A stretch of 64,000 nt of DNA, from assembly GCA_010015655.1 (NCBI GenBank), contig ML976685.1, positions 323,885 through 387,884 of the forward strand, written 5' to 3'. Origin of the DNA: Bimuria novae-zelandiae CBS 107.79 (Eukaryota > Ascomycota > Dothideomycetes > Pleosporales > Didymosphaeriaceae). Both the position numbers and the translations under genes were made by a program. Under the pieces are notes generated by a model, which searched no databases, was not told where the DNA came from, and saw only the letters and a list, made by a program, of their open reading frames with translations. This document shows positions 37,688 through 48,792 of the stretch, piece by piece. Position 1 is the first letter of the stretch. The number at the start of each line of letters is the position of its first letter.

Positions 37688-39547
37688 ATGGATCCAATTC
37701 AAGCTGCGATTGATGATATTGAATTGTTAAAGCTAGGCGAAACTTTCTCGTACACAAAAACTGCTGCTAAATATGGTGTTGTACGGTCTACATTGATCCG
37801 AAGGCATAGAGGAATAACGCGCCCTACACAAGTCAAGAACTCTAGCCAGCAAAAGCTCACCCCACAGCAAGAGGAGGAGCTTGTACGATATATCAAAAGA
37901 CTCACAGAGAGACATATACCTCCTACTAGAGAGATGATACGGAACTTTGCCTCAACAATAGCAAAGGAGCCAGTCAGCGAGAGCTGGGTTACCCGCTTTA
38001 TCAACCGACACAGCATTCATCTTATCTCGCAATGGACCGTCGGGATGGACAGCAATCGCCACAACGCTGATTCAGTGGATAAATATCGCCTCTATTTCAA
38101 CCTTCTACACAGCAAGATAGATCAATATCGCATAGATCCTCGTCATATCTACAATATGGATGAAAAAGGCGTCCTGATCGGTATTGTTGGTAGATCAAAG
38201 AGAATATTCAGCAGACGAATGTGGGAGAAGAAGGAGGTTAGAGCATCACTCCAAGATGGCAATCGCGCATGGATCACGCTCCTGGCATGTATCTGCGCTG
38301 ATGGATCAGCTCTGCCGCCAAGCCTTATCTATGAGGCTGCCAACAAGGGCATCCAATCAAGCTGGGTAGAGGATATCAAGGCAGGATATCATGAAGTCTT
38401 TATTACCTCATCATCCTCTGGCTGGACAAACAACGATATTGGACTTGCCTGGCTTGAGCAGGTGTTTGATCGCTGTACAAAAGAGAAGACTCGACGATCC
38501 TATCGACTTTTAATTATGGACGGCCACGGATCTCATATTACTATGGACTTTATTAACTATTGTAATAAGCATAGGATCCTGCTTGCTGTCCTGCCTCCTC
38601 ACTCAACTCATACGCTTTAGCCACTTGATGTTGCGATATTCAAGCCTCTATCAACAGCGTACTCAGCAGAGCTATCACGATACCTTCATAGAAGCCAGGG
38701 CCTAGCTTCTATCACTAAAGACGACTTCTTCCCCCTATTCTGGAATGCGTGGAAGGCCTCCTTTAAGAAATCAACTATCCTTAGCTCTTTTAGAGCCACA
38801 GGCATATCACCACCTAATCCTGATCCTATCCTTAATAGGTTCACGCAGGATCAAGAATCAGGCGATAGCTCTTCATCAGGGCTCAGCGATCATGATTAGA
38901 GAAAGGTGGATAGGCTTTTACGATCAGCAGTGAAGGAACAGGGTAGTCAAGATACAAAGAAGCTTCGTTAATCGCTCCACCATCTATCTGTCCAAAATGA
39001 GCTGCTTAAGCATGACAACGATGGGCTTAGGCAGGCGCTATCTATCAAGAAGAAGCGTAAAAAGAAGGGCAAAGCTCTTAACCTTCAACAGCGCCAGGAG
39101 TATCATGGTGGGGCTATTTTATAGTCACCAAGGAAAGTAAGGGAGGCACATATTCGTCAATTAATTAAGGAGCAAGAGGATAAGCAACAGTAGCTTCAAA
39201 AAGCGGAGACAGCAGAGCTGAAGAAGGCAGCTAAGCTATACAAGGAGAAAATGCAGCAGGAAAAGCGTGCTGCGCGAGAGGCAGCTAAGAAGGCGAAGGA
39301 GGAGGAGAGGGTTGAAAAGGCTGCTCAGCGCGCTGCCCAGAAGTCTGCCCACGACGCTGAAAAAGCTCTACAAGTATCCCAAAAGGGTAAGAGAAAGGCC
39401 TCTCAGCCATCTCTACAGAGCAGAAAGCGTCAGAAACGTAGTGTGGATGCTGCAGATATTGGGGAGGCCTCAGAGGGCGCATCTGCTGCCCCGAGCAAAT
39501 CTACACGCAGCGGCCGCGACGTCAAGCTTCCAGATAGATTTAAATAG
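37688..39547 (+). pseudogene. pogo-type transposase with five premature stops
   Basis: From ATG 37688 (MDPIQAAIDDIELLK) a single frame runs 620 codons to a final TAG at 39545-39547. It is interrupted by TAG 38618, TAG 38897, TAA 38969, TAG 39122 and TAG 39191 (first base given), with no frameshift. Domains in order: Psq-type helix-turn-helix (~8-50), CENP-B-type DNA-binding domain (~60-125, LTPQQEEELVRYIKRL), and DDE_1 catalytic domain with YNMDEKG and LIMDGHGSH; the first stop falls immediately before PLDVAIFKPL, which carries the last catalytic aspartate. A lysine/alanine-rich coiled tail follows. Every stop can come from CAG or CAA by one C-to-T change, and relatives have glutamine before PLDV. 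The 310-residue product before the first stop should be inactive. Confidence 0.9.
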
Positions 39548-39646
39548 TGCAAATGAATCGCAGCTATCAAATTACTACCCTGCAAGAAAAATCTCGTGAT
39601 AATATTGATCGTGGGTGGTGCTGTAGCCTTGTTTTCAATGGAGCGT

Positions 39647-39700
39647 TTTTGGTGTTGCCCGCGCATCACGCGAATCCGCGCATCACGCGCACGGACACGT
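39647..39700 (-). repeat. right terminal inverted repeat of pogo element (with internal duplication)
   Basis: Complement of the left repeat but with 17 extra bases, because GCGCATCACGCG occurs twice, separated by AATCC. It is followed by TA at 39701-39702. Confidence 0.85.
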
Positions 39701-39702
39701 TA

Positions 39703-41085
39703 CCCATCCTGCACTAGCGCTGTTTACAGCCACTCATGTATACCTACTGTTCGTAGCTTCACCCAATACAACAGCAAGTACAATTCTCAATTTCTTCCGT
39801 ATGCGTATGGATCACTAGCTCTCACACTCCGACAGAAGCTTCCCTAGGCGGACTGATACGACCGCAGATATAGCATTCACCCCACATGAGGCTTGCTCGA
39901 TGCGACGTACATACTAGCGGTATTTTGAGTGTAGGAGAAGAGGATGTGTGTCGAAGTTCGGGTTTGTGGAAGGATTATGAAGGTAGTGAGAAGGGGCAGG
40001 CCGTGAGGAGGTTGCATGAGCTGCGAGCGGCTCCCACGGCGATACTATACTGCGTACTTCCAGCGCATCGGCTCCACGGCGGCATATGCAACCCGATCTT
40101 CCGCCGCAGGCTCACTCTAGTGTATGCAGTAATGCGCGGCTTATCGAGCTGGATGCGCAGTGCACACAGACATACGTACGGCCTCACGCCGACTTGGTAC
40201 GTCTGATACGCCCGACATAAATGTACACAATCCGTGTTGGAGAGCGTACAATGCACCGTGCCCACGCCATCAGTATGCTTCATTGGAGGAGGGCACTGCG
40301 CCGGCCTACCGCAGGACACGTCTGCTGTCCAAGAGATAGATCTTCGAAAGATGCACAACGTCCTCGTGCTCCGTAAACGACAGGTATACAGCACCCCGGT
40401 ATGTACAACGCGCATGCCCTCCAGCGGCATGTCTTACATCACACCTTCATATGCGGCGCTGAGGGAGCAGCGTACCTCCTACTCCAGACACACGCGTGGA
40501 AGCATGGACGATACGGGCATGGGCTTATAAGCTTGATTTCACACTGCTACTTCTAGGTAACAGACAGTGCTTCAATCTATAGATCGCGAAAATTCCTTGG
40601 CACTTGTGGACTTTGCGTATCTCTTAAGCGGTCTGCGACAACAAGGAGTAGGCTTGACATACTACCTAGGGCTAAGAAGGTGGTGTGTGACTCTAATAAG
40701 CGATACGTGAAGTTTTGGAATGACAGAACGTGTTGTCTTTATGCTCAAATACTGGAAACGCTCATTGTTGAGTGGAGGCAAACCGGGTCGTGTCACGAAC
40801 TGGTCGAGCATTGGTCATTTGGACGCAAGTATACCATGAAATCGAATAAATATAAGCAATTTGTCGTCTTCATCCACATTACAACATCTCCCAAACCGCA
40901 TAAACACCATCTCTTTTTTTCAGTGCAACCCCAAAACATCCACAGCGCCTATCCCAGCCAAAGTACCCGCCCACCTATCATCAAACGCCCCAATGCACTC
41001 CATGTCAGTGTTCGACCCCTCCCAAAATAACCCGTGATACACTCCCATAGCATGCAACAACCAAACTCATGCCCACTTAGGGTCC
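39703..41085. other. intergenic region
   Basis: Between the pogo element and the 3' end of the next minus-strand gene. Overlapping short frames on both strands; nothing supportable. Confidence 0.45.
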
Positions 41086-43026
41086 CTATCTTTCCGCCGT
41101 CTTACCCTTACCCTTTCTCTCTACTGCCTTGCCCTTACCTTTACTATCTTTAACTTTATCTTTGCGCTTTTTATCCACCACCTTATCCTTACTCTTCTTA
41201 CCCACCACCTTCTCCTTACTCTTCTTGCCTACCACCATGCTCATACCCTTACTATCCTCCACCTTATCCTTATTTCTCCTTTCCACAATCTTACCCTTCA
41301 TAGTCCCTCCAGCGCTATACACGATCCTTGCGTCATTCGCACAATGCGCACCGATAGTGGCCGCTCGCCCAGACTTTCTCACGGGCCTCACGGGCCCCAC
41401 GTCCCTCTCTTCCACCCGTTTCTTTCTGGCGTTCTCCTCCTCCCTCTCGCGTTGGAGCCGACACTCCAACGCATCCAGCAACAACATGATCTCTTCCCCG
41501 CGCACGGCCGTAGGCGCCTCGAGGAGGTCGCGCTCAGTGAGACCAATCTCGAGGAGCGTGCGACGCTTACGCATCTGGTACAGTTTGGGATTCTCGCGAC
41601 GGGCGCCGCCTTCGATCGTGGGGATTTCGTCGAAGATCTCCATGAAGCGCTCGCGGGTCGCGTACCAGTGCTTGTTAGGACGAGTGTAGCGACGGGGAGC
41701 GAGAGGATCAGAGGGATTGCCGAACGAGTCGCAACGTTGTGGTTGCTTGCCCCACCACTTGTCTGATCGTACGGGTGTCTCGTTGTCCGTAGCAGGGGGC
41801 CGCGCTGGGTGGGAGGGTAATGGGATATCAGGGAGGGGCAAGTGAGGAGAGTGCAATTCCTTCAGGTTACCTTCGGCTGTGTGAGCCGATACTCGAGGTA
41901 GGACGCTGGTCTTTGGTGCTGGGTCGACAACGCTTGAGCAAATACAAGATTTGGTACCAACATCCGGAAAAGGAGCTGCTGCACATGAAAGCTTGCGCGC
42001 AGATGAACCAGAGGGGAGAGCCTGTGGTGCTGCAGCAGGTACTTCGTGGAGTCGCTCCGTAAGCTTAATCAAATCTGCGGTAGCCTGGTTGAGGACAGCC
42101 AACAGCCCCTTGCTCGCTTCAGGGTCGCTCGCTTCATCAAGGGATGGACCCGGCTCTAGAGCAGATGGGAAATCGACCTCCTCTTCATCGGAAAAATACT
42201 CTGAGTCTGTGTATAGAGCTGCTCGCATCCGTTCAATGTCAGCCAAAGTGAGCCTATCATCCGATCGTTCAGAAACATTCTCGGCAGGAAGCGACAATAT
42301 CCCCTGTTTGATGTCCAGTTCCGCAGGAACGAAGGCAGGGTCGACGAGTCTCGGTGGCGGCGCCACCGCAAGCTTGAATTTGCCATGTTCGCTTTTACTA
42401 AGACTTATTGTTGATGCAGGGCTTGTGTTCATGGTTCGTGTGGGGCTAGATCCGAATATTGAGCCAGGGTCGGGGGACGAAGAACCAGAATTGTAGCCCG
42501 AAGCAAGCTGGTCCAGTGAAGAGTTCTGGTGTATGATCTTAAGTTGATCACCTTCGGATATATCCAAGGGTAGAGGGGGAGGGAATCTAGCATTGGAAAA
42601 CACTGGCGCTTGACGGTCGGCGAGAGGTCTCGACGGCCGGTGCGTGGCTGATCGACCATGCGTTGAATCGGACCAGGAAAACACTTCCGGCGCGGGAGAC
42701 CGAGAATGTCTCTTGTTTGCATCCTCCGAAACAGGACAGTTCAATGACCGTTTCCTCGTCTGCTGTGTTGTTAGATTCATCAATTAAATGAGCGGATAAC
42801 AACAGCTTGCAAAAAAAAGGGAAGAGCAAAACAAGATGTGACATACGAGCTTTCTCGGTGTTCGAGCATCCGGTATCCCATTCGCCTGGTCGATCAGACT
42901 TTTTCCCTGCGTAGAAGCAACCTTGTCACTCTTGCTGGCTACCAGGATTGACTGAGGAACCAATTCTTCTGCCGGGGAGCGTTTGGGGGTCTTTGAAACG
43001 GCCTTAAGCCTTTGCAAGAAGCCCAT
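41086..43026 (-). CDS. unknown protein with lysine-rich 9-residue tandem repeats
   Basis: Two exons, 42847-43026 and 41086-42762, join in phase 0 across an 84-nt intron with a TCTAAC branch site, giving 618 residues. I start at MGFLQRLKAVSKTP (43026); ATGs further up in the same frame (43092, 43125) would add up to 33 residues. The protein is mostly disordered and rich in serine, proline and charge, with one compact stretch near RPNKHWYATRERFMEIFDEI and a helical, charged segment (LLLDALECRLQREREEENAR). The C-terminus is a 27-bp tandem repeat coding for units like VVGKKSKDK. Basic clusters such as KKRKDK could serve as nuclear signals. I recognise no family. Confidence 0.65.
41101..41289 (-). 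repeat. 27-bp coding minisatellite (seven 9-residue units)
   Basis: Read on the minus strand the units are IVERRNKDK, VEDSKGMSM, VVGKKSKEK, VVGKKSKDK, VVDKKRKDK, VKDSKGKGK and AVERKGKGK, followed by TAER and the stop. The period is exactly nine residues, so unit gain or loss leaves the frame intact. Confidence 0.85.
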
Positions 43027-44727
43027 CGTCCTCTGAGCTGTCAAAAGCAGCCAAAAAAATCCGAAGCGACCTCGTTGAAGCACAGAATTCATCCGGGGTG
43101 GATCTTTGTTGGAGTTCTCTTCCATATTGCCCTCCAGGATGAAGTGCTGTTGAGCCGCTCAAGAATTGGTTGACTGATTAGGTCGAGCAACGGTTTTTGG
43201 CGCGGACGATCTTCACCGCTGGGGTGGTTCAGGAGGTGGGCACTGGCCTGGTATGGATGAACAGCTGCAATTCTATCCACCTGAACCTTGTCCAGGCTTT
43301 GGTGTGGGGTCAGCAGGCTGATCTCGATGTTTGACAGCCGCCCCTTCTTTGCCTTCTCTGTGAAATGAACTGTATTTCCACGTATTGTGCTTCGTGCTGC
43401 TTTTTCCGAACGATGGTACGTTGGCGATATCGCTTGACGCAACCTATGGTTCACGCCGTTTTTGGCGTGGCAGTTTGGATGTCACCCCCAATAGTTCCTC
43501 AACATCTGACTAACCATTGGGCAGTTGGACAAGGAAGTTCACGGACCAAAGAGAGAGCTCATTTTAGACCTGCCAGCGTTGGGGGCATCGCGTGCTGACG
43601 ATGCGGTGCAGTTTTATGGGGGTTGCAAATAAATTTGAAGACACCAACGCATGTAGCGTGCGTGTCTCCGGGAGCGCATGTCCGAAACACGAAGAAAAAA
43701 TTGAACATGGCGAATTTGTAACAGTTGCGGTGTTGCATCTAACATTCGATACCCTATGAACGTATGATCGACAATCAGAAGGTCGACTGTACGAAGACGT
43801 CCAGGTTGATACTGTACGTAGGTAAATAAGCCTCAGCACATTTTCGACGACCCGAATAACGAGGTTAGTTCCCGCTTTGATCACAATTTAAGGTTCGTAC
43901 GGGAGAAGCCACCTGCTCGGTTTGCAGCAGAGGCTTTGGCTATGGCAAGCCCAATTGAGTATTAGCAAGCTCTCGTGGGCTCCACCGCTAGACAGCTCGG
44001 GTCATTCTTAGCAGATGCGAGGCTGTAGTCGATCTTATTCTTGTATCAAGTGGTCATGTCTTGAGGGTAATGCTTCTTAAATTCGAATGTGTTTCCGCCT
44101 GAAGCACGTGCTCTATCTTATTCACCAGTCTTATAAGCGGAAAACTGCGGGGTCGACAAATTTCTAAAGCCAACGAAGTGGTCTGATACTTGACATCTGT
44201 CCAGTGCCGTGTAATCAGACGGACAGTGACGCCGGCTTGTAGACCCTTGTACCACTACCATGGCGTTGCTGAAATGTTTAACTTGTTATCGTCGGGGAGT
44301 CCGAGAACCAGGGCCATGGAAAAAGCAACGGAATCTAGAGAAAGACCACCAGGGCTGCAAACAACGTGTCAGCCAAGCTTACGGGGAAGATTCGCCCAAT
44401 TGTAAGCATAAGTAGATGACTGGGGTGTGTTGTGGGCGTTGACCTGACAGCTGAAGATACGAGGAGCTCGCGCCTCCGCACGGCTAGAGCGTTGTTGGCA
44501 CAGTCGGTTCAGCACCTCTCAAAACAATCGTACCTGGACTATCCACGGTGAGACATCAAAATTAGCGGTTGTTATAGGAGGAGTCAGAAACAAAATTGCG
44601 TCCTCAATGTTATTGGCGTCAACTCGCGAACGGGCTCCGGCTGTTCTCAAAACACTCTCGTCTTGGCAGCTACATTACCGGGCGAGACACTGCATCCTAC
44701 GACCTGAAGCTGAACGAGCACAGGACT
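43027..44727. other. intergenic region
   Basis: Promoter side of the repeat-containing gene and downstream region of a doubtful minus-strand frame. No gene, RNA or repeat recognised. Confidence 0.4.
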
Positions 44728-45411
44728 TTATGTTGGGCCACCATATCCACCAACTGTGGGCCCGATCGAGTGGTACTGGCGTGATCTAAGCCCAACGACC
44801 ACTCTGCCGGAACAGCCAAGGATGCGGCTCAAGTTCGTATTGCATTCTTCTCGAAAGCCGGCGTAAAAGCAAAAGAACGCATCTGACGATGGCCAGGCAC
44901 GGTCAAAGATCTCCCATACGGCGTCTTTGTGCAGATTTCGCACCATGGAAAAGCGATGTGCCAGCTGCTTAGATGATCCACACTCAACAACAAGCAGGCA
45001 CCCTTTTTGACCGATCGCGTGGGTGAACACTATTTTCGCAGAAGCCATGGAGTCCGGGAGAAGTGGGTGCTCTGTGTGCCTCCAGATCGGGAAGTCGATG
45101 AATGATGCCATGACGCCCAGTAGCATTGTGCGCTTTTTCCAAATTAATCGCCGACTGACCCTGGACCAATTTTCAGAATTCATGATGCTCGTGCAGCTGA
45201 TCGCAATTGAAAGTGCTACCAGCTCTGCCACGTTGGGGTCAGGTAGTCGATCGAAGGTTGTATTGAGGGCTTGGTGAGAGAATGAAGCCAGCAGCACCCT
45301 GCCTGCCTGAAAGCGCCTCAGTCTCACCAATGTCATCCCTGATTTCAAGAGGGTCATTTTATGGTGTATCGTCCACGTATAAGATCCTCCATGATAGAGA
45401 TAAGCAGACAT
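44728..45411 (-). CDS. uncertain hypothetical protein (227 aa)
   Basis: A single uninterrupted frame from ATG 45411 to a stop at 44728. It is longer than most chance frames in this stretch and contains a plausible hydrophobic/helical segment (PDPNVAELVALSIAISC). I recognise no domain, and several splice-like signals inside (for example GTGAGACTG) leave the true structure open. It may be a chance frame. Confidence 0.28.
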   Translation of the reverse strand: MSAYLYHGGSYTWTIHHKMTLLKSGMTLVRLRRFQAGRVLLASFSHQALNTTFDRLPDPNVAELVALSIAISCTSIMNSENWSRVSRRLIWKKRTMLLGVMASFIDFPIWRHTEHPLLPDSMASAKIVFTHAIGQKGCLLVVECGSSKQLAHRFSMVRNLHKDAVWEIFDRAWPSSDAFFCFYAGFREECNTNLSRILGCSGRVVVGLRSRQYHSIGPTVGGYGGPT

Positions 45412-45978
45412 CGAACAGCTGTGCGTTTCAAGACCCTGTAGGTGAATTCAGGCTCGCGTTCGCCTTCGCCGGATTTTCCTTTTTCTCCAGCACAGTCCCG
45501 GGCGCATTGACCTTACCGCGAACCCAGAGCGACGCTCTGAGATGAGATGCGGGGCTGATCACTCTGTCACACTGCTATCATGCAGGGTTCATGCAGCCCT
45601 CCCTATCATGGCCATGCACGTCTTCATGGCGCTGCGTGGTAAGTGCGTTCCGCATGGTCATCAAGGTCTAGTGGTCGATCTACTCGCATTCGGTTTGCGC
45701 ATAGCGTCCGCCATGGAGGAGATCAATAAATCAGAATACAAGAGCTGAGCTTGGTATATATGTGTAATCCGGCCGTGAACGTATATGTACGAGCTTGATT
45801 CCTGTAAAGCTGTTAGTCGACATATTTCAACCCATCGAGCGATCACTCGAAATACGTAGCGAACATCGTCTCGTGGATCCGCAAATAGTGCAACATCGTC
45901 CAGTAATGAACAAGTGAGATAAAGCGATATCATGATCAGTCAAGCCTACCAACTGACTGGAACAGACCCCAATTCGCC

Positions 45979-46656
45979 ATGGAGGAGACCAAGAAAGAAC
46001 AGCCCCCGAAATCGAAGCAGCCCGAAATACCTGCCATGCGACGGAGCAGACTCTCTGCACACAACTTGCGAATTCATACTGCCGCTTGTCCCAAGGTTCG
46101 TAGTTCAGATGTCACCTGTTGCTTTCGATGTTGTGTTGACCCCATTGCTTAGCAACCGTACTTCTTCAATCCAATCCGGGAGGCACGACCAGAGTACGAA
46201 ATCGACGATGACGACGAACGCACACCAGCCAGCACACTGGGATTCTCATATGACGGATTGTCGCCGCAGGATATCGATATGAAGGCTCGAAGAAAGGCAT
46301 CGATGGACACACTGAAGCTTTACTCTGGAAACCTTGCATCGTTATCGACTCCAATGGACCGCCTCATAGCAAAACAAGCTAGAAGACCGCCGCGAATTAT
46401 GGTAATCATTCCGAGAGAAGCCGACACGCTGGATGTGAGCGAGGTGGTATCTGAACAGGGCAGTGAAGATACTCGACCGGACGACCAGATCAGCGTAGGG
46501 AGTCTTCGGCCGTCCTCAGATACGCTGTCGGTATCAAGAGAACAGTCTATAGAGTCGAGAAAGGAAAAGAAGGAGCAAGGAACACGCAATTGGAGAAGAC
46601 AGCGGATGAGGAGGCGGAATACAACGGAAAAGCTGAAAGCGCTACGGAGAACATGA
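45979..46656 (+). CDS. unknown charged protein (206 aa)
   Basis: Exon 45979-46095 (MEETKKEQPPKSKQPEIP...) and exon 46153-46656 join in phase 0 over a 57-nt intron. The donor (AAG|GTTCGT) is weak, the acceptor (GCTTAG) good. The second exon starts QPYFFNPIREARPEYEIDDD and continues with a basic region and REQSIESRKEKKEQG before a very basic end (RNWRRQRMRRRN). The composition suggests a disordered, perhaps nuclear protein. No family recognised. It lies just upstream of another poorly conserved gene. Confidence 0.5.
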
Positions 46657-47202
46657 TGGGCTGCCCCCACTTGTTCAAGACTGACCGGCTGCGACAGCCT
46701 CAGTGACGCTGCCGGCATTCGCTTCTCTTCCCTGATTCTGGGTCTGGTTAACGGCTGTATCATTACTGTGTATCAATAAATAAGTGTTTTGTACGATAGC
46801 GATCAATACCCATGGTAGTAGTCTACACCAAGCAACAACAGCATGGGGCATGCTCGACTTGGTGGCTTTGCGCGCCTCAAATGTCAGCTTGTAGGCGCAG
46901 GCAACCACCAAATCGCAAAACGTGTTGAATTTGGCAAGAGACTGGGACACGCGAGACCGAAAACGTGCTTCGGCGGCAGAAGAGAAGCATTTAGGTAGGC
47001 TGCGCCACCTCTTCAGTATACATCGAGTACGGGCTCAGCTGCAGCTAGTGCACTTGCGGATGGTGAAGCTCGGATTCAAAAAGCATCTCGTGCACAAGGT
47101 GAGGGGTTGAATAGAATTCTCTACTTTCTTCTCGTCTTTCGTCTACTTTATCTTTCAAAAATACATCGTCGGAAGAAATCTTGGAAGTGAAAAGAGAGCG
47201 TC

Positions 47203-48792
47203 ATGCGTTGGTTCCGCGCTAGAAGTTCGAGCGCACCGCCGACCCCAGATCTCGGTGTATTGCAAGCGGAGCCCCACCCCTCATATCCTCATGTAGCTCC
47301 TTCCTATTATAACCCATACTCTTCTTCCAGAACCGACTCATTCCCTAAATTCACTTTCGTCAGTGGAACCTCCGCAGATTGGTGCTTACAGCTATGCGGC
47401 ATCTCCAGCCCCGTTGTCATACGATCTTCGTGGTGAATTCATATCTCAGCAACACGTGGAGACGAATCTATCGGTAATTCAAGAGATCGAGCCCAACGAC
47501 CAGACAATACGACAACCGCCGAGCCCCAGACCCCGTCAGTCTACAAGCAGATCGGACACATTAACTAGCCATCCTGCGATAACTGCACCAGTCCAACCAA
47601 ATATCACGGCAAACGCAGGAATTGGCCGGCCTAGTGAACCACAGGGAATGAGGCAATCGAGCTTTCTTCCACTGGCGACAGATCCAGAAAAGCCGGCTCC
47701 TCCAGACGATGTTGTCCAGCAGGTTTTGGCTACACGCCACGGCACCACTCGTACACGGGAAGACTCTGACCAAGCAGAGCTCACACCCCCTGTTCGACGT
47801 CGCACACCTCCACCAGCAATCTACATCGACTTTGGAAAAAGTTCCACTCAGAAAAATGTGGATGCAACCATGAATACGTCGACTTGGATATCAAGCCTAA
47901 CAACGTCCAGCTTAGTACCGCCTATGACCAGAACCCAATGACGACGCCTGGCGCAACAAGCTTGGCTCCACCAATCGGCCAGCCTCCCATGAGCACCCCA
48001 GGGCTCGATGCCGCGCCGTTTGCTTCGAGTGCATATGCTGTTGAACGACCCACGTGTTCGCTGAACCTAGTGTGCTACCGCGGCGGTGCCAAAGGGTGTG
48101 TCCTTTGACAGATTCAGACAGCGCTCGAGACGCGGTTCCCCGATCCTGGATCGTTCAAGGAAACCATGGCCAAGAATCCACAACTGATTGCTACCGATGA
48201 AGACTTCTTCCGCGAGCTTCGTCGGCTCTACTGGGGCGAGATGTCTGGTTTCTTGCGACGGTACCTCTCTTTAAAGACATTAACAGGTCTCCGACTACTC
48301 GCGGTAAGCTTACGTTTTCCACTGTAAAGCACGGTCAGAACTGACAGGTCGATGTATAGTATTCACCGTCTACACGACTGACTGTAGTGCCGCTGGACGT
48401 CTTCGTCCTGCAGGAAATCTACTACGCCTACAGACACCCGGATAGTGTGACGAGCGCGACCGACTGGATCCAGTGGGTGTTCCGCCTTCGCAAGCGTAAC
48501 AAGCGCCATGCTCTGGAATTCGTAGAAGGGTGGAATAGCACGCGCGTAATCATTGCTGCGGCCCTGCCGTGGCTGATCTCGTGCCTGGTGGGGATAATTT
48601 GGACAGCTACCAGAGGAGATGCACAGACTGCATTCACGGTAGCAAGCTTCATCCTCACTTCGGGAACAGGTGAGTACTGTCCCGTGCTCATTCGTCTAAA
48701 GTTTCACCTAACCATCTGCGGTCATGCTTGCCCTGCTCGCAATGATCAGTGGCATCAATTCGTCAGGAAGGAGCCCGGCGGCCCTCGGATGA
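47203..48792 (+). pseudogene. two-helix membrane protein gene with damaged splice acceptor (probable pseudogene)
   Basis: Conserved-looking exons end this gene: SEKCGCNHEYVDLDIKPNN (near 47848), ETRFPDPGSFKE to TLTGLRLLA (to 48303), an intron 48304-48359, then YSPSTRLTVVPLDVFVLQE through ALPWLISCLVGIIW to FILTSGT (48360-48669). A GTGAGT donor at 48670 and a CTAAC branch site predict an acceptor at 48720-48721, exactly where the frame VMLALLAMISGINSSGRSP begins, but the bases there are GG instead of AG. Upstream, the N-terminus (ATG 47203) and 47770-48108 share one frame, whereas 47364-47790 is open only in another, so introns or indels are needed. A TGA at 48106 is avoided if 48070-48111 is an intron. 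Two membrane helices near the C-terminus; no function recognised. Confidence 0.5.

Larger units (their letters stand above)
37616..39700 (+). mobile_element. pogo/Fot-type DNA transposon (2.085 kb)
   Basis: Inverted repeats begin ACGTGTCCGTGCGCGTGATG at 37616 and end at the complementary bases at 39700, flanked by TA (37614-37615, 39701-39702). Between them lies a pogo-type transposase of 619 codons with five stops. The right repeat is longer than the left because a GCGCATCACGCG unit is present twice. Base composition is near normal, so any RIP here was light compared with the 12-16 kb block. Confidence 0.9.

Noticed and set aside
46675..46950. 91-codon minus-strand frame with a hydrophobic segment (WCRLLPWVLIAIVQN)
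   Set aside because: It lacks an ATG at its start, no convincing upstream exon was found, and it converges on the 206-residue gene. It could be a fragment.
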